The notes below the pieces were generated by a model, which was not told where the DNA came from, made no database searches, and was given only the letters and a program-made list of their open reading frames with translations. From NCBI GenBank assembly GCA_030654805.1, contig JAURWR010000040.1, positions 50,205-114,204 on the forward strand: a stretch of DNA of 64,000 nucleotides. The letters run 5' to 3'. Each line of letters begins with the position of its first letter. Positions within the stretch are counted from its first letter, which is position 1. The translations under genes and the position numbers were made by a program. This DNA is from Burkholderiaceae bacterium (GTDB lineage Bacteria; Pseudomonadota; Gammaproteobacteria; Burkholderiales; Burkholderiaceae_C). Shown here piece after piece: positions 22,657 through 33,740 of the stretch.

Positions 22657-24297
22657 ATGATGGACAGCAAGCACACCGGCATTCAGTTTCGGTTTCGAAA
22701 GAACGACAACATCGGAAGTCCGGAGGCGGAATCCGATGAGAGCTATCTTGCCGAGTGTTTCGTCGACACTGGCGACCTCGACGTGCTGCGCGACTTTAGC
22801 GACACGAAGCGCATCATCGTGGGGCGAACAGGCGCGGGGAAGAGCGCACTCGTCCGGAAACTCGTAGCGTACGAAGACCACGTTATCGAGCTAAAGCCCG
22901 AAAATCTCGCTCTCAATTTCCTCGCCAATTCCATGGTCCTTCGGTTCTTCGAGGAGGCTGGAACGCAACTCGATGTTTTCTATCAGCTTTTATGGAAGCA
23001 TGTGCTTGCGGTTGAATTGATTCGGTGCAAATACCGCATCACTAACGAGACCGCGCAGCGATCCTTTCTGGAGCGCTTCTCCAGTGTTTTCTCGCGCGAT
23101 CGTCCCAAAGAGCAGGCGATCGAGTACCTACGACAGTGGGGGGCTAACTTCTGGAACGAGACCGAGAGCCGGGTGAGAGAGGTCACAACGAAGATTGAAA
23201 GCGACCTGCGCGCTTCGATTAGTGGCACGGCAGCGGGAGCAAAGCTGGACGCCGGGGGCTCCGAGAAGCTCAGCGCCGAGGAAAAGCGCGAAGTCGTTCA
23301 GCGGGGTTCACGTGCCGTCAGCCAAGTGCAGTTGGCAGCGCTGAGCAACGTGCTGCGGCTATTGGAAGAGGAGATATTTAGCGACGCACAGGAAGGGTAC
23401 TTCGTGGTCATCGACGACCTCGACACACGATGGGTGGACGATGGCCTGAAATTCAAACTGATCCGCGCGCTAATTGAGACCGTGCGGGCCTTCCGCCAAG
23501 TGCGGCGTGTCAAAGTGGTGGTCGCGATACGTTTGGACTTGCTACAGCGTGTTATCACCGCAACCCGCGACTCGGGGTTCCAGTCTGAGAAGTACGAGCC
23601 GCTTTACCTCCGGCTTCGATGGACAGCCCCGCAACTTGTGGAATTAGTGTCTAAACGCCTTAGTCGGCTCGTGCGTCAGCGATACACGTCGCGGGCCGTC
23701 ACGCTGGACGAAGTGTTTCCCCGCGAGATTCAGAAGAGCCGATTCGCCGACTTCCTGAGCGATCGCACTTCATTGAGACCCCGCGATGCCATCCTTTTTC
23801 TTAACGAGTGTCTCGCGCGGGCAGTTGATCGCCAGCAGGTGACGGCACAGATGGTGCTCGACGCGGAGGCGGCCTACTCCGAAAAACGTATCGACTCGTT
23901 GCAGGAGGAGTGGTCAGGCGTCTATCCCCGCGTAAGCGACTACATCAAGATTCTTTCGCGAAAGCCAAGTTCGTTTCCTGTCAGCGAACTGAGCCGAAAT
24001 GTCTTGGAAGATTGGGCAATGTCGACGCTGCTTGATGACGCCGATTCGTCCGACCCGGTTGCAAAGGCCGCGCGACACCACTTTCTGGATGGCAAAGGCA
24101 CTACCCTAGAGTTCGTACTTGTGCTACTGGACGCGCTCTACGCCGTGGGGGTCGTCGGAATCAAGACAGATCCTACGACTGCCTGCTCCTGGTCCTTTTA
24201 TTCGGACCATCGCCCCGCCCCCGGGTCGATCCGGCCCTCCTCTGTCGTGCAAGTGCAACCGGCGTTCTGGCGTGGATTGGGAGTGCGGGCAATCTGA
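22657..24297 (+). CDS. Lone P-loop ATPase (resembles Sll1717-type P-loop ATPases)
   Basis: Walker A GRTGAGKSALVRKL, Walker B YFVVIDDLDTRW; ORF open from 22606; lower GC and different codon use than flanking genes. Confidence 0.75.
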   Translation: MMDSKHTGIQFRFRKNDNIGSPEAESDESYLAECFVDTGDLDVLRDFSDTKRIIVGRTGAGKSALVRKLVAYEDHVIELKPENLALNFLANSMVLRFFEEAGTQLDVFYQLLWKHVLAVELIRCKYRITNETAQRSFLERFSSVFSRDRPKEQAIEYLRQWGANFWNETESRVREVTTKIESDLRASISGTAAGAKLDAGGSEKLSAEEKREVVQRGSRAVSQVQLAALSNVLRLLEEEIFSDAQEGYFVVIDDLDTRWVDDGLKFKLIRALIETVRAFRQVRRVKVVVAIRLDLLQRVITATRDSGFQSEKYEPLYLRLRWTAPQLVELVSKRLSRLVRQRYTSRAVTLDEVFPREIQKSRFADFLSDRTSLRPRDAILFLNECLARAVDRQQVTAQMVLDAEAAYSEKRIDSLQEEWSGVYPRVSDYIKILSRKPSSFPVSELSRNVLEDWAMSTLLDDADSSDPVAKAARHHFLDGKGTTLEFVLVLLDALYAVGVVGIKTDPTTACSWSFYSDHRPAPGSIRPSSVVQVQPAFWRGLGVRAI

Positions 24298-24451
24298 CCG
24301 GTGGGTAGACCAAGATCGATCGGCCTTTGTGGGGCAAGCAGGGTCCAGAAAATCACGTCAAACATCGGCGAATCAGTGATCATCTTTTGGCGGCGAATTC
24401 TCGTGGTTTAACGGCCGCTGAGGGTTGTAAGCAGGTAGTTGAGCCGAGCCA

Positions 24452-24832
24452 TCAAGCCTGCCACACCCCAAACCCCGCCTCCCGCAACCCGATCGCCAAC
24501 TCCACCTCCATCTCCTGCGCGGCCTCGTACGGCATCGGGTTGTAGACCGCGTACAGCGCCGGCAGCAGGCGCAGGCCATACTCGAAGACGTAGCGGTTCG
24601 CCTGGATGCCGGCCTTGTGCTTGTCGAAGCGCAGGTCGGGGTCGAGGCCGGTCATGCCGACGTAGACGAAGGGTTTGCCGAGTTGGTGATCGGGGTTGGC
24701 CTGGCGGAAGCGGGGTTCGTTCCACACGCGGTCGTCGAGTTCGACGACGTACACATGGTGATGGTGTCGGCCAGGGCGGCGCGCGGGCCGCAGCGGGTGC
24801 TTCGCCGGCGTCACATCCAACCCTGGCGCCAC
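24452..24832 (-). CDS. GIY-YIG-like small protein
   Basis: HVYVVELDD...FVYVGMTGLDPDLRFDKHKAGIQ...EMEVELAI pattern. Confidence 0.55.
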   Translation of the reverse strand: MAPGLDVTPAKHPLRPARRPGRHHHHVYVVELDDRVWNEPRFRQANPDHQLGKPFVYVGMTGLDPDLRFDKHKAGIQANRYVFEYGLRLLPALYAVYNPMPYEAAQEMEVELAIGLREAGFGVWQA

Positions 24833-25097
24833 TGGCTGGCGTCGGTCAGCTCACGCCAGTGCAGAAAAAAGGCCCGCTTCGAGTGCACGGCCTCCAGCTC
24901 GACCTGGTTGATGCGCACTTCAGGCGGCTCGGGCTCGACCACGCGGATCACGACGAAGTGCTTCTCCTTGTGGCGCGGCGCCACGGCCGTCCACTTGCTT
25001 AGCAGCAGCTTCTTCGGGCTGAGCGGGTTCTTGGGCGGGCGCGTTGTCGGCGATGGCGCCTGCGGCACGTCAGCATGCCGCCGAAGCGCGGCGGTCA

Positions 25098-25098
<1 letters not shown>
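24811..25098 (-). CDS. Trp-rich conserved protein (TIGR02450-like)
   Basis: NPLSPKKLLLSKWTAVAPRHKEKHFVV...VELEAVHSKRAFFLHWRELTDASQWRQGW; ATG overlaps SDR stop. Confidence 0.8.
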
Positions 25099-25892
<794 letters not shown>

Positions 25893-26048
25893 GTGATCTC
25901 CTTCGATGTGAGCCCGCGTTGTAAAGCACGCAGCAATAACCCCAGGCCGGCGAAGCGGCCTGAATCGGGTGTGGGGTGCGAAGGCGCACGGAGCAGCCGG
26001 CGGGCCGTCCGCGACGTTTCATCGCGGTGCCCCCGGCGCAGCGCCGCG

Positions 26049-26378
26049 TCAGTGCGGGCGCTGCGAGAACCGCTCGATGGCCTGCGCGGCCAGGACCTCG
26101 GACGAGACATTGCGCTCGAGCGACGAACAGGACAGCCCGGCCGTCGCATAGGTCATGTTCTCGTAGAGCTCGGCGGCCGACGGATAGGTGCGCAGCACCG
26201 CCACCCGCGCCACATCGGGCAGCGGCCCCGACAGGGCGTCTTTCAACCGGGAGACCACATTCCGGTACCGTTCGGCGTCCACCGACCCGCCGATGCGCTC
26301 GATGTGTTCGAGCACGTGGGCGAGCGAGAAAGCGGTGTGGACCGAAGCGCGAATCGACTCGACATGGGACGACGACAT
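26049..26378 (-). CDS. Hypothetical protein
   Basis: MSSSHVESIRASVHTAFSLAHVLEHIERIGGSVDAERYRNVV...; divergent from TerB-like gene, intact reading frame. Confidence 0.6.
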   Translation of the reverse strand: MSSSHVESIRASVHTAFSLAHVLEHIERIGGSVDAERYRNVVSRLKDALSGPLPDVARVAVLRTYPSAAELYENMTYATAGLSCSSLERNVSSEVLAAQAIERFSQRPH

Positions 26379-26432
26379 GGTGCATCTCCTTGAAGCCTGA
26401 CAGGTTTTCGGCACGCAAGACGCGCGCCTGAA

Positions 26433-27497
26433 GTGACGATGGCGGTTGATCGGTCACGGAACCTTCCCCCGCCGACCCACCCGAACGCCTTCGTCCGCCC
26501 TTGCCTTTTTCTCCCGGAGCCCGAATTGACCTCATCCGAAACCCAAGCCATCGTCACCGTCAGCCTGCTCGCCGCCTTCGCCGACGGCGACAAGCACGAC
26601 CGTGAGCGCAGCGAGGTCAAGCGCATCGCCGACGGGTTGTCGCAGGCCGACGGCATCCACCTGCCCACGCTGTACCAGGACGTGCTGATGAAGCGGGTGA
26701 CGCTGGCGTCGGTGGTGCCGGCGCTGGCCAGCAGCGAGGCGCGGCAACTGGCGTACGAGATGGCGGTGTGCGTGTGTGATGCCGACGGCGCGCAATCGGC
26801 GGCCGAGCAGGTATTTCTTGCCGAACTGGGCCGCGCATTGCAGATCAATGCGCCGGCCGCCGCCGAATTCCGACAGCAGGCGGAGGCGATGGCCTCGGCG
26901 CCGCTGGCGGGTGCAGCAGGTGTCGCCAGTGTTGCCAGCGCGGCAGGTGCCCCCGGCGCCGCTGCCGCCACGCCGAGCATCGACCACGCGGCGCTCGATG
27001 CCGCGATCCTGAACGCGGCCATCGTCAACGGCGCGCTCGAACTGCTGCCGGAAACGCTGTCCACGATGGCGATCATTCCGCTGCAGATGAAGCTGGTCTA
27101 TCGCATCGGCAAGGCGCACGGCTACGAACTCGACAGCGGCCACGTCAAGGACTTTCTCGCCACCGCCGGTGTCGGCCTGACCTCGCAGTACCTGGAGCAG
27201 GCCGGCCGCAAGCTGCTCGGCGGCCTGTTGGGCAAGATCGGCGGCGGGCTGCTGCGCGGCGTCGGCAACCAGGCGGTCAGCTCGGGCATGAGCTTCGCCT
27301 CGACCTACGCGCTCGGCCACGTCGCCAAGCGCTATTACGCGGGCGGCCGCACCTTGTCGGCCCAAATGCTCAAGGACACCTACGCCAGCGTGACGCAGCA
27401 GGCGCAAGGCCTGTACAGCCAGCACCTGCCGGCCATCCAGCAGCGCGCCCGCACGCTGGATGCCGGCAAGGTGATGGCGATGGTGCGCGGGGCCTGA
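26433..27497 (+). CDS. TerB-like/DUF697-like protein
   Basis: TerB-like N-terminus (VSLLAAFADGDKHDRERSEVKRI...CDADGAQSAAEQVFLAELGRAL) and Gly/Ala-rich EcsC/DUF697-like C-terminus. Confidence 0.75.
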   Translation: MTMAVDRSRNLPPPTHPNAFVRPCLFLPEPELTSSETQAIVTVSLLAAFADGDKHDRERSEVKRIADGLSQADGIHLPTLYQDVLMKRVTLASVVPALASSEARQLAYEMAVCVCDADGAQSAAEQVFLAELGRALQINAPAAAEFRQQAEAMASAPLAGAAGVASVASAAGAPGAAAATPSIDHAALDAAILNAAIVNGALELLPETLSTMAIIPLQMKLVYRIGKAHGYELDSGHVKDFLATAGVGLTSQYLEQAGRKLLGGLLGKIGGGLLRGVGNQAVSSGMSFASTYALGHVAKRYYAGGRTLSAQMLKDTYASVTQQAQGLYSQHLPAIQQRARTLDAGKVMAMVRGA

Positions 27498-27512
27498 CCG
27501 CCGCCGCGCCGG

Positions 27513-28496
27513 TCACCCCGGCAGCAGTCCGGGGGTCGCGTCCCAGCGACCTTGCTTGTCGACCCACAGCACACCCACACCCCATTGCCGCGCCAGCGCT
27601 GCGATGCGCTCGGGCCCGGCCATGAACATCACCTTGGTCAGCGCGTCGGCGCGCATCGCGCTGTCGGCGATGACGGTCACGCTGCTCAACGCGGGCGGTG
27701 AGTCGCCGGTGGCCGGATCGATGATGTGGTGGTGCCGGCGGTCGGCGCTGAAGGTGCTGCGGTGGTCGGCTGAGGTGGCGAGCGCGCGGCCATCCAGGCG
27801 CAACGCGGTGAGCAGCCGCGCGGAGTCGTGCGGATCCTCGACGCCCACGGTCCACGGCTGGCTGCGGTCGTTGTGGCCGAGGGCGCTGAACTCGCCGGTG
27901 TCGATCAGCGCATGCTCGATGCCGTGCGCCTGCAGCGTCGCACGCACCGCATCGGCCGCGTAGCCCTGGGCGATGCCGTTGAGGGTGACGGCCATGCCCG
28001 AGCGCAGGAAACGCACGCGGTCGCGACCGATCTGGATCTGCTGCCAGCCGGTGCTTGCCTGCGCCTCGATGCGCTCGGCGTCGGTCGGCAGGCGGCCGGC
28101 CTGGCGGGCGCGGTCGTAGGCAGACCACAGCGGTTGCACGGTCACGTCGAAGGCGCCGCCGCTGCGTTCGGACACCCGCCGCGCTTCGCGCAGCACGGCC
28201 AGCAGGTGGGCGCTCGGCGCCCGCAGGCGGCCGTCCCGGTTCAGGCGACACAGTTCACTGTCGTCGCGGAAGAGGCTCATCGACGCTTCGACATCGCGCA
28301 GCGTGGCGGCCGCAGCATCGAGCGCGCGATCGGCCTGTGCCGCATCGGCATGCGCGGCGCGCAGCCGCACGGTGGTGCCCAGCGCCAACAGCGGGCGGGT
28401 GCGCCATTGCAGGTCGGGGCGGTTGACGGTTGCCGCGCGTGTCAGCAGGGCGCTGCCCAGTCCCAGGCTGGCGATCAGCAGGGTGCGTCGCTTCAT
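27513..28496 (-). CDS. apbE: FAD:protein FMN transferase (ApbE/NosX family), possible Tat signal
   Basis: MSLFRDDSELCRLNR, TLNGIAQGYAAD, HHHIIDPATGDSP; N-terminal MKRRTLLIAS. Confidence 0.92.
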   Translation of the reverse strand: MKRRTLLIASLGLGSALLTRAATVNRPDLQWRTRPLLALGTTVRLRAAHADAAQADRALDAAAATLRDVEASMSLFRDDSELCRLNRDGRLRAPSAHLLAVLREARRVSERSGGAFDVTVQPLWSAYDRARQAGRLPTDAERIEAQASTGWQQIQIGRDRVRFLRSGMAVTLNGIAQGYAADAVRATLQAHGIEHALIDTGEFSALGHNDRSQPWTVGVEDPHDSARLLTALRLDGRALATSADHRSTFSADRRHHHIIDPATGDSPPALSSVTVIADSAMRADALTKVMFMAGPERIAALARQWGVGVLWVDKQGRWDATPGLLPG

Positions 28497-28510
28497 CGGG
28501 GTTTCCTTCG

Positions 28511-30697
28511 TCATGGCGAGACGTGCATGGCTGGGGGGTGTGCCGGGCCGGGCGGCAGCGCGTGCACCGGGATCACACGGCCCTTGCGGGTGGCCATGAT
28601 GCGCGGCGCGCAGAGCTGGTCGCTGTCGTGGATGGCCACGCAGTCCATGCACTGGAAGCACTCGGCGTAGTCGATCTTGCCGACGGGCTCGATGGCCTGG
28701 TACTCGCACTTGTGGCGGCAGGTCTGGCAGGGCTGGCCGCACTCGGCGCGGCGCGGCAGCCAGTTCAGCAGCCGGATGCGGCCCAGCACCGCCAGACCGG
28801 CACCCAGCGGGCACAGGTAGCGGCAGTAGGCCTTGTAGACGACGGCGTTGAGCACCAGCAGCCCGACGGCCCACAGCAGGTAGGGCCACGAGCGATCGAA
28901 CATCAGCGTGATCGAGGTCTTGAACGGCTCCACCTCCACCAGCCGGTCGGTCCACACGGGGCTGACGAAGGCGGTCGCTACGATGACCGCCAGCACGACG
29001 TACTTCAGGGTCTTCAACCGGGCATCGATGCGGGTGTGCAGCTTGAGTTGCGGCACGCGCGCCCAGCGGGCGAGCCTGGCGACGAACTCCTGCAGCGCGC
29101 CGAACGGGCACAGCCAGCCGCAGAAGGTGCCGCGGCCCCAGGCCACCAGGCTGATCGCGACGAAGGCCCACAGCAGCACCGTCATCGGGTCGTACAGGAA
29201 GAAGTCGAGGCTGCGCCCGGCCATCAGCGCATGGATCAGCGCGGTGATGTTGACGATGGAAAGCTGCCCCTGCGCATACCAGCCGATGAAGACCAGCGTG
29301 AACAGCAGCCAGGCCAGCCGCACCCGCTCCAGCCGCTTCGTCGAGCGCACCAGCCAGGCCGGTCGCGCCAGCACCACGCTGAGGCCGGCCAGCGCCGCCA
29401 CCAGCAGCCCGAGTTCCCAGGCGCGGCCCGACCAGATCGAATGCCAGGTCTTCTCGTTGCTGCGCGGCTGCTCGGCATAGGCGGTGGGCAGCTGCGCGCG
29501 CAGCGTGAACTCCTTGCGCGCGCGCTCGGGCAGGATCTGGCCCTTCGCGCGCGTGACGCTCAACGCGAAGTCCAGCGGCTGCGACGGGTCGAGGCTGGCC
29601 TGGTTGATGACCTTGAAGATGCGCCAGCGGGTATCGGGGCCGAGCCAGGCGTCGGGCAGGCTCGGTTGGCCGTCGACGTTGAAGTCGCGTATTTCCAGCG
29701 GCAGGCCACCTTGCCCGAGCGTCAGCCGGTCGGGCACGGCGCCGACCGCGTAGTCGTCGCTCATGAAGCTGTAGCGCCCGCGCGTGGCCACCAGGAACGC
29801 GTGGTCGCCGGGTTCGAGCCAGCCGGTCAGGAACTCCCAGGCCTTCGGCGTCAGCAGGTTGCGACCCACGCTCGGCACGTTGAGGTGAGCCACCAGCATC
29901 TCGCTGAACAGCGCGTCGGGTGACTCCAGCGCGACCGGGTCCTGGCCTTCACCCACCGTGCCCTTGAAAGCCGCCTCGATGTCGCGGTTACGCCATGCGT
30001 GGTGCGTGACCAGGCCGTTGCGTTCCAGCGCCGCGAAATCCTGTGCTTCGTACAGTTCGGGCTTGATGCGACCGATCAGGTCGGGATCGCGGCCCGCAGC
30101 AAAACCCAGCTTGGCACGCGCGATGGCCAGCGAGGCCGACAGCAGGCTCTGGTTGATGATGCGCACGGAGGCCGTCGCCTTCGACACGCCATCGATGTAG
30201 ACGTTGGCGCTGCCGACCTGGCCGCCCCGGTTCTGGTTGGAGCCGATCTTGATGCTCTGCTGCAGCGCCAGGCCCTTGTACTGGTCGACGAAGCGGAACA
30301 GCGGCACCTCGCCCAGGCCTTCGAGGAACACCGGCTCGTGATGGGACAGCACCCGCACGTCCAGGAAGACGCCCTTGGCGTCCAGCGCGATCAGCAGGTT
30401 GACCGGCGTGCCGGAATAGCCGGGCACCGGGGCGAAGTCGATCGACTCGAACACATAGCCGACCAGCACGGTGCTGGTCAGGTCGTTCTTGAACAGCGGC
30501 CACACCGGCAGCGCGGCATCGCGGTCGCCGACGGTCAGTGGCAATGGAAAGAGTTCGGTCAGCCGCTCCTTGGTGAGCGTGCTGGCCGAAGCGGACAGCG
30601 CGAGCAGGGCAGAAAAGGCGAACAGCGCGAGCAGTCTGAGCGCGCGACCCGCCTGACGCAGCGCCTTGCTCAGGGGGTGTGTGACACGAGGGCGCAT
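28511..30697 (-). CDS. nosR: NosR/NirI family membrane flavo/iron-sulfur protein
   Basis: FMN-binding periplasmic domain, TM segments, FCGWLCPFGALQE and CRYLCPLGAGL motifs, CQTCRHKCEYQAI ferredoxin-like tail. Confidence 0.85.
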   Translation of the reverse strand: MRPRVTHPLSKALRQAGRALRLLALFAFSALLALSASASTLTKERLTELFPLPLTVGDRDAALPVWPLFKNDLTSTVLVGYVFESIDFAPVPGYSGTPVNLLIALDAKGVFLDVRVLSHHEPVFLEGLGEVPLFRFVDQYKGLALQQSIKIGSNQNRGGQVGSANVYIDGVSKATASVRIINQSLLSASLAIARAKLGFAAGRDPDLIGRIKPELYEAQDFAALERNGLVTHHAWRNRDIEAAFKGTVGEGQDPVALESPDALFSEMLVAHLNVPSVGRNLLTPKAWEFLTGWLEPGDHAFLVATRGRYSFMSDDYAVGAVPDRLTLGQGGLPLEIRDFNVDGQPSLPDAWLGPDTRWRIFKVINQASLDPSQPLDFALSVTRAKGQILPERARKEFTLRAQLPTAYAEQPRSNEKTWHSIWSGRAWELGLLVAALAGLSVVLARPAWLVRSTKRLERVRLAWLLFTLVFIGWYAQGQLSIVNITALIHALMAGRSLDFFLYDPMTVLLWAFVAISLVAWGRGTFCGWLCPFGALQEFVARLARWARVPQLKLHTRIDARLKTLKYVVLAVIVATAFVSPVWTDRLVEVEPFKTSITLMFDRSWPYLLWAVGLLVLNAVVYKAYCRYLCPLGAGLAVLGRIRLLNWLPRRAECGQPCQTCRHKCEYQAIEPVGKIDYAECFQCMDCVAIHDSDQLCAPRIMATRKGRVIPVHALPPGPAHPPAMHVSP

Positions 30698-30841
30698 GAA
30701 AGTGCTCAGCAATGAAACAGGAGGGGCGTGACCGGCAAGTGCCGGGCCATCCCGGGTTTGTCGCGGTGTCCGGCGGATTGTCGTCTTGCCGATGCGCGGC
30801 CGAGGCCCGCCCCGGGTGAACACCGAGGCGCAGTGGTGACA

Positions 30842-31762
30842 ATGTCGGGCGTCCCTTCCGCTTGCCCTCTCGACCCTGTGACTGGCCACTCCCTCTTTGC
30901 TTCGCGCTTGTCGCTCTACCTGGACCTGATCCGCTGGAACAAGCCGGCCGGCAGCTACCTGCTGCTGTGGCCGACGCTGTCGGCGCTGTGGATCGCGGCC
31001 GGGGGCTTTCCCGGGTGGCACCTGCTGGTGGTGTTCACGCTTGGCACGGTGCTGATGCGCAGCGCCGGTTGCACCGTCAACGACGTGGCCGACCGCGAGT
31101 TCGACCGCCACGTCAAGCGCACCGCGCAGCGGCCGGTGACCTGCGGCGCGATCTCGGCGCGCGCGGCGCTGCTGTTCGGCGCTGCGCTGGCGCTGGCGGC
31201 GTTCGCGCTGGTGCTGACGACCAACCGGCCGACCATCCTGTGGAGCTTCGCGGCGCTGGCGGTCACGGTGTTCTATCCGTACACCAAGCGCTTCTTCTCG
31301 ATGCCGCAGGCGGTGCTGGGCGTGGCGTTTAGCTTCGGCATCCCGATGGCGTTTTCGGCGGTGCGCGGCGAGGTGCCGGCGGTCGCCTGGGGACTGCTGC
31401 TGGGCAACCTGTTCTGGGTGCTGGCCTACGACACCGAGTACGCGATGGTCGACCGCGACGACGACCTGAAGATCGGCATCCGGACCTCGGCGATCACGCT
31501 CGGCCGATTCGACGTGGCGGCGGTGATGGGGTTCTACGCGGTGTACCTTGCGGTGTGGGTGGTCATCGGCCACCAGCTCGGCCTGGGCCCGGCGTTCTTC
31601 GTCGGGATCGCGATTGCCGGTGGCTTGGCGGGCTGGCATTTCACGCTGATTCGCGACCGCGCGCGCGACGGCTGCTTCCGCGCGTTCCGGCTCAATCACT
31701 GGGTCGGGTTTGCGGTGTTGGCGGGCGTAGTGGTCGAGTCGCTGTGTCGGCACCTCGCCTGA
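30842..31762 (+). CDS. ubiA: 4-hydroxybenzoate octaprenyltransferase
   Basis: [55 protein letters not shown]. Confidence 0.96.
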   Translation: MSGVPSACPLDPVTGHSLFASRLSLYLDLIRWNKPAGSYLLLWPTLSALWIAAGGFPGWHLLVVFTLGTVLMRSAGCTVNDVADREFDRHVKRTAQRPVTCGAISARAALLFGAALALAAFALVLTTNRPTILWSFAALAVTVFYPYTKRFFSMPQAVLGVAFSFGIPMAFSAVRGEVPAVAWGLLLGNLFWVLAYDTEYAMVDRDDDLKIGIRTSAITLGRFDVAAVMGFYAVYLAVWVVIGHQLGLGPAFFVGIAIAGGLAGWHFTLIRDRARDGCFRAFRLNHWVGFAVLAGVVVESLCRHLA

Positions 31763-31809
31763 AGCCAAGAACCACGCTGCTCAGCGACAAGTGATCGACA
31801 GATTTTTCG

Positions 31810-31834
31810 TCATACGATACGATCATCGATATGA
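31810..31834. promoter_or_regulatory. Imperfect inverted repeat at vapB start: candidate autoregulatory operator
   Basis: TCATACGAT...ATCGATATGA with one-base bulge, overlapping ATG 31831. Confidence 0.45.
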
Positions 31835-32040
31835 ACACCGTTACCGTTTCGCCAAAATTTCAGGTCGTCATTCCGCTGGAAGTGCGTCGCCGCATGAAGC
31901 TCGAACCGGGCGCGAAGCTGATGGTGATCGAGACCCCGGGTGGTTTGCGGCTGGTGCCGTTGAAGCCCCCAGTGGCGCTGCGCGGCATTGCGCGCGGCAT
32001 CACCACCGACATTGAGCGTGAGCCGGATCGCTTGCCGTGA
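31831..32040 (+). CDS. vapB: AbrB/MazE-fold VapB-like antitoxin
   Basis: MNTVTVSPKFQVVIPLEVRRRMKLEPGAKLMV. Confidence 0.88.
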   Translation: MNTVTVSPKFQVVIPLEVRRRMKLEPGAKLMVIETPGGLRLVPLKPPVALRGIARGITTDIEREPDRLP

Positions 32041-32465
32041 CATCAGCGGCAGCGCCCCGTCGTCGTGCTCGATCCACGGCAAAGAGGGCGGCAACGCCCC
32101 AACCCCTCGTGCTCGATTCCTCGTGCTGGATGGAGTACTTTGCCGATACTGACCGGGCTGATTTGTTCGCAGCCGCCATCGAGTCACCCGAACTGCTGAT
32201 CGTGCCGGTGCTGACCGTCTACGAAGTCTTCAAGAAGCTGTCGCGTGACGCCGACGATGAGACGGCGGCGGCGGCCTTGTCGTTGATGCAGCGCGGCCGC
32301 GTCGTCGCCATCGACATGAACCTGGCCCTGACCGCCGCTGTCAATGGCTTGCCGCTGGCCGACAGCCTGATCTACGCCACCGCCTTGCAACACGGCGGTT
32401 TGCTGTGGACCCAGGATGCGCATTTCGAAGGCTTGCCGAACGTGACCTACTTTCGCAAGCCTTGA
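32037..32465 (+). CDS. vapC: PIN-domain VapC-like toxin
   Basis: VLDSSCWMEYF...LADSLIYATALQHGGLLWTQDAHF; ATGA overlap with antitoxin stop. Confidence 0.9.
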   Translation: MTSAAAPRRRARSTAKRAATPQPLVLDSSCWMEYFADTDRADLFAAAIESPELLIVPVLTVYEVFKKLSRDADDETAAAALSLMQRGRVVAIDMNLALTAAVNGLPLADSLIYATALQHGGLLWTQDAHFEGLPNVTYFRKP

Positions 32466-32468
32466 GCA

Positions 32469-33740
32469 TCACGGGTACAGCCCGCGCTCCTCGCGGGCGG
32501 TCAGGATGCGTTCGCAGGCCACCGCGAAGGTGGCGGTGCGCAGCGTGATCTGGTGGCGGTCGGCGGTGTCCCAGATGTGCTTGAGCGCATCGACCATGAT
32601 CTTGTCGAGTCGCACGTTGATCTCGTCCTCGCTCCAGAAGAAGCTGCTGAAGTCCTGCACCCACTCGAAGTAGCTGACGGTCACGCCGCCGGCGTTGCAG
32701 ATCACGTCGGGCACGACCAGGATGCCGCGGTCCTTCAGCACGTCGTCGGCTTCGGGCAGCGTCGGGCCGTTGGCGCCTTCGAGCACCAGCCGCGCCTGGA
32801 TGCGCTGCGCGCGCGCCGGGGTGATCTGGCCTTCGAGCGCGGCCGGGATCAGGATGTCGCAATCGACGTCCCAGAAGTCCTCGTTGTCGATGCGACCCGC
32901 ATCGGCGTAGTTGCCGATGCCGTGATCGCGCTTGAGCACCGCCGCCGTGTCGGCCATGTCGAAGCCCTTCGGATTGACGAGCGTGCCGGTGTGGTCCTGC
33001 ACCGCGACGAGCGTGGCGCCGGCCTGCACGAACAACTCGGCGGCGGCGCTGCCCACGTTGCCCATGCCCTGCACAGCGACTCGCGCGCCGTCGAGGTTCA
33101 GGCCGATGCGCCGGGCGGCTTCGCGACCGGTGACGAACACGCCGCGCCCGGTGGCCTTGACGCGCCCCAAGGAGCCACCCAGATGGATCGGCTTGCCGGT
33201 GACCACGCCGGTGGCGGTGGCGCCGGTGTTCACCGAATAGGTGTCCATCATCCACGCCATGATCTGGGCGTTGGTGTTGACGTCGGGCGCCGGGATGTCG
33301 CGCTGCGGGCCGATGATGATGCCGATCTCGCTGGTGTAGCGGCGCGTCATGCGCTCCAGCTCCTTCAGCGACAGCTGCTTCGGATCAACGCGAATGCCGC
33401 CCTTGGCGCCACCGAAGGGCAGACCGACGCCGGCGCACTTGACGGTCATCCAGGCGGCCAGCGCCATCACCTCTTCCAGCGTCACGTCGGGGTGGTATCG
33501 CACGCCGCCCTTGCCGGGCCCGCGCGACAGGTTGTGCTGGACGCGAAAGCCCTCGAAGTGCCGCACCGTGCCGTCGTCCATCTCGATCGGCACGTCGACG
33601 ATCAGCGCGCGTTTCGGTCGCTTGAGCGTCTCGACCCAGCGGGCCAGGTGCCCCAGGTAGGGGACCACCCGGTCGACTTGCGACAGGTAGGTGTGCCACG
33701 GGCTGGTGGCGGTCGGGCTCAGGTAGGACAGGTCGCTCAT
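32469..33740 (-). CDS. gdhA: Glu/Leu/Phe/Val-type glutamate dehydrogenase
   Basis: [36 protein letters not shown]. Confidence 0.94.
   Translation of the reverse strand: MSDLSYLSPTATSPWHTYLSQVDRVVPYLGHLARWVETLKRPKRALIVDVPIEMDDGTVRHFEGFRVQHNLSRGPGKGGVRYHPDVTLEEVMALAAWMTVKCAGVGLPFGGAKGGIRVDPKQLSLKELERMTRRYTSEIGIIIGPQRDIPAPDVNTNAQIMAWMMDTYSVNTGATATGVVTGKPIHLGGSLGRVKATGRGVFVTGREAARRIGLNLDGARVAVQGMGNVGSAAAELFVQAGATLVAVQDHTGTLVNPKGFDMADTAAVLKRDHGIGNYADAGRIDNEDFWDVDCDILIPAALEGQITPARAQRIQARLVLEGANGPTLPEADDVLKDRGILVVPDVICNAGGVTVSYFEWVQDFSSFFWSEDEINVRLDKIMVDALKHIWDTADRHQITLRTATFAVACERILTAREERGLYP

Noticed and set aside
30698-31768. N-terminal extension of the 1085-aa NosR ORF across ubiA
   Set aside because: The extension is antisense to ubiA; NosR most likely starts at MRPRVTHP (30697)
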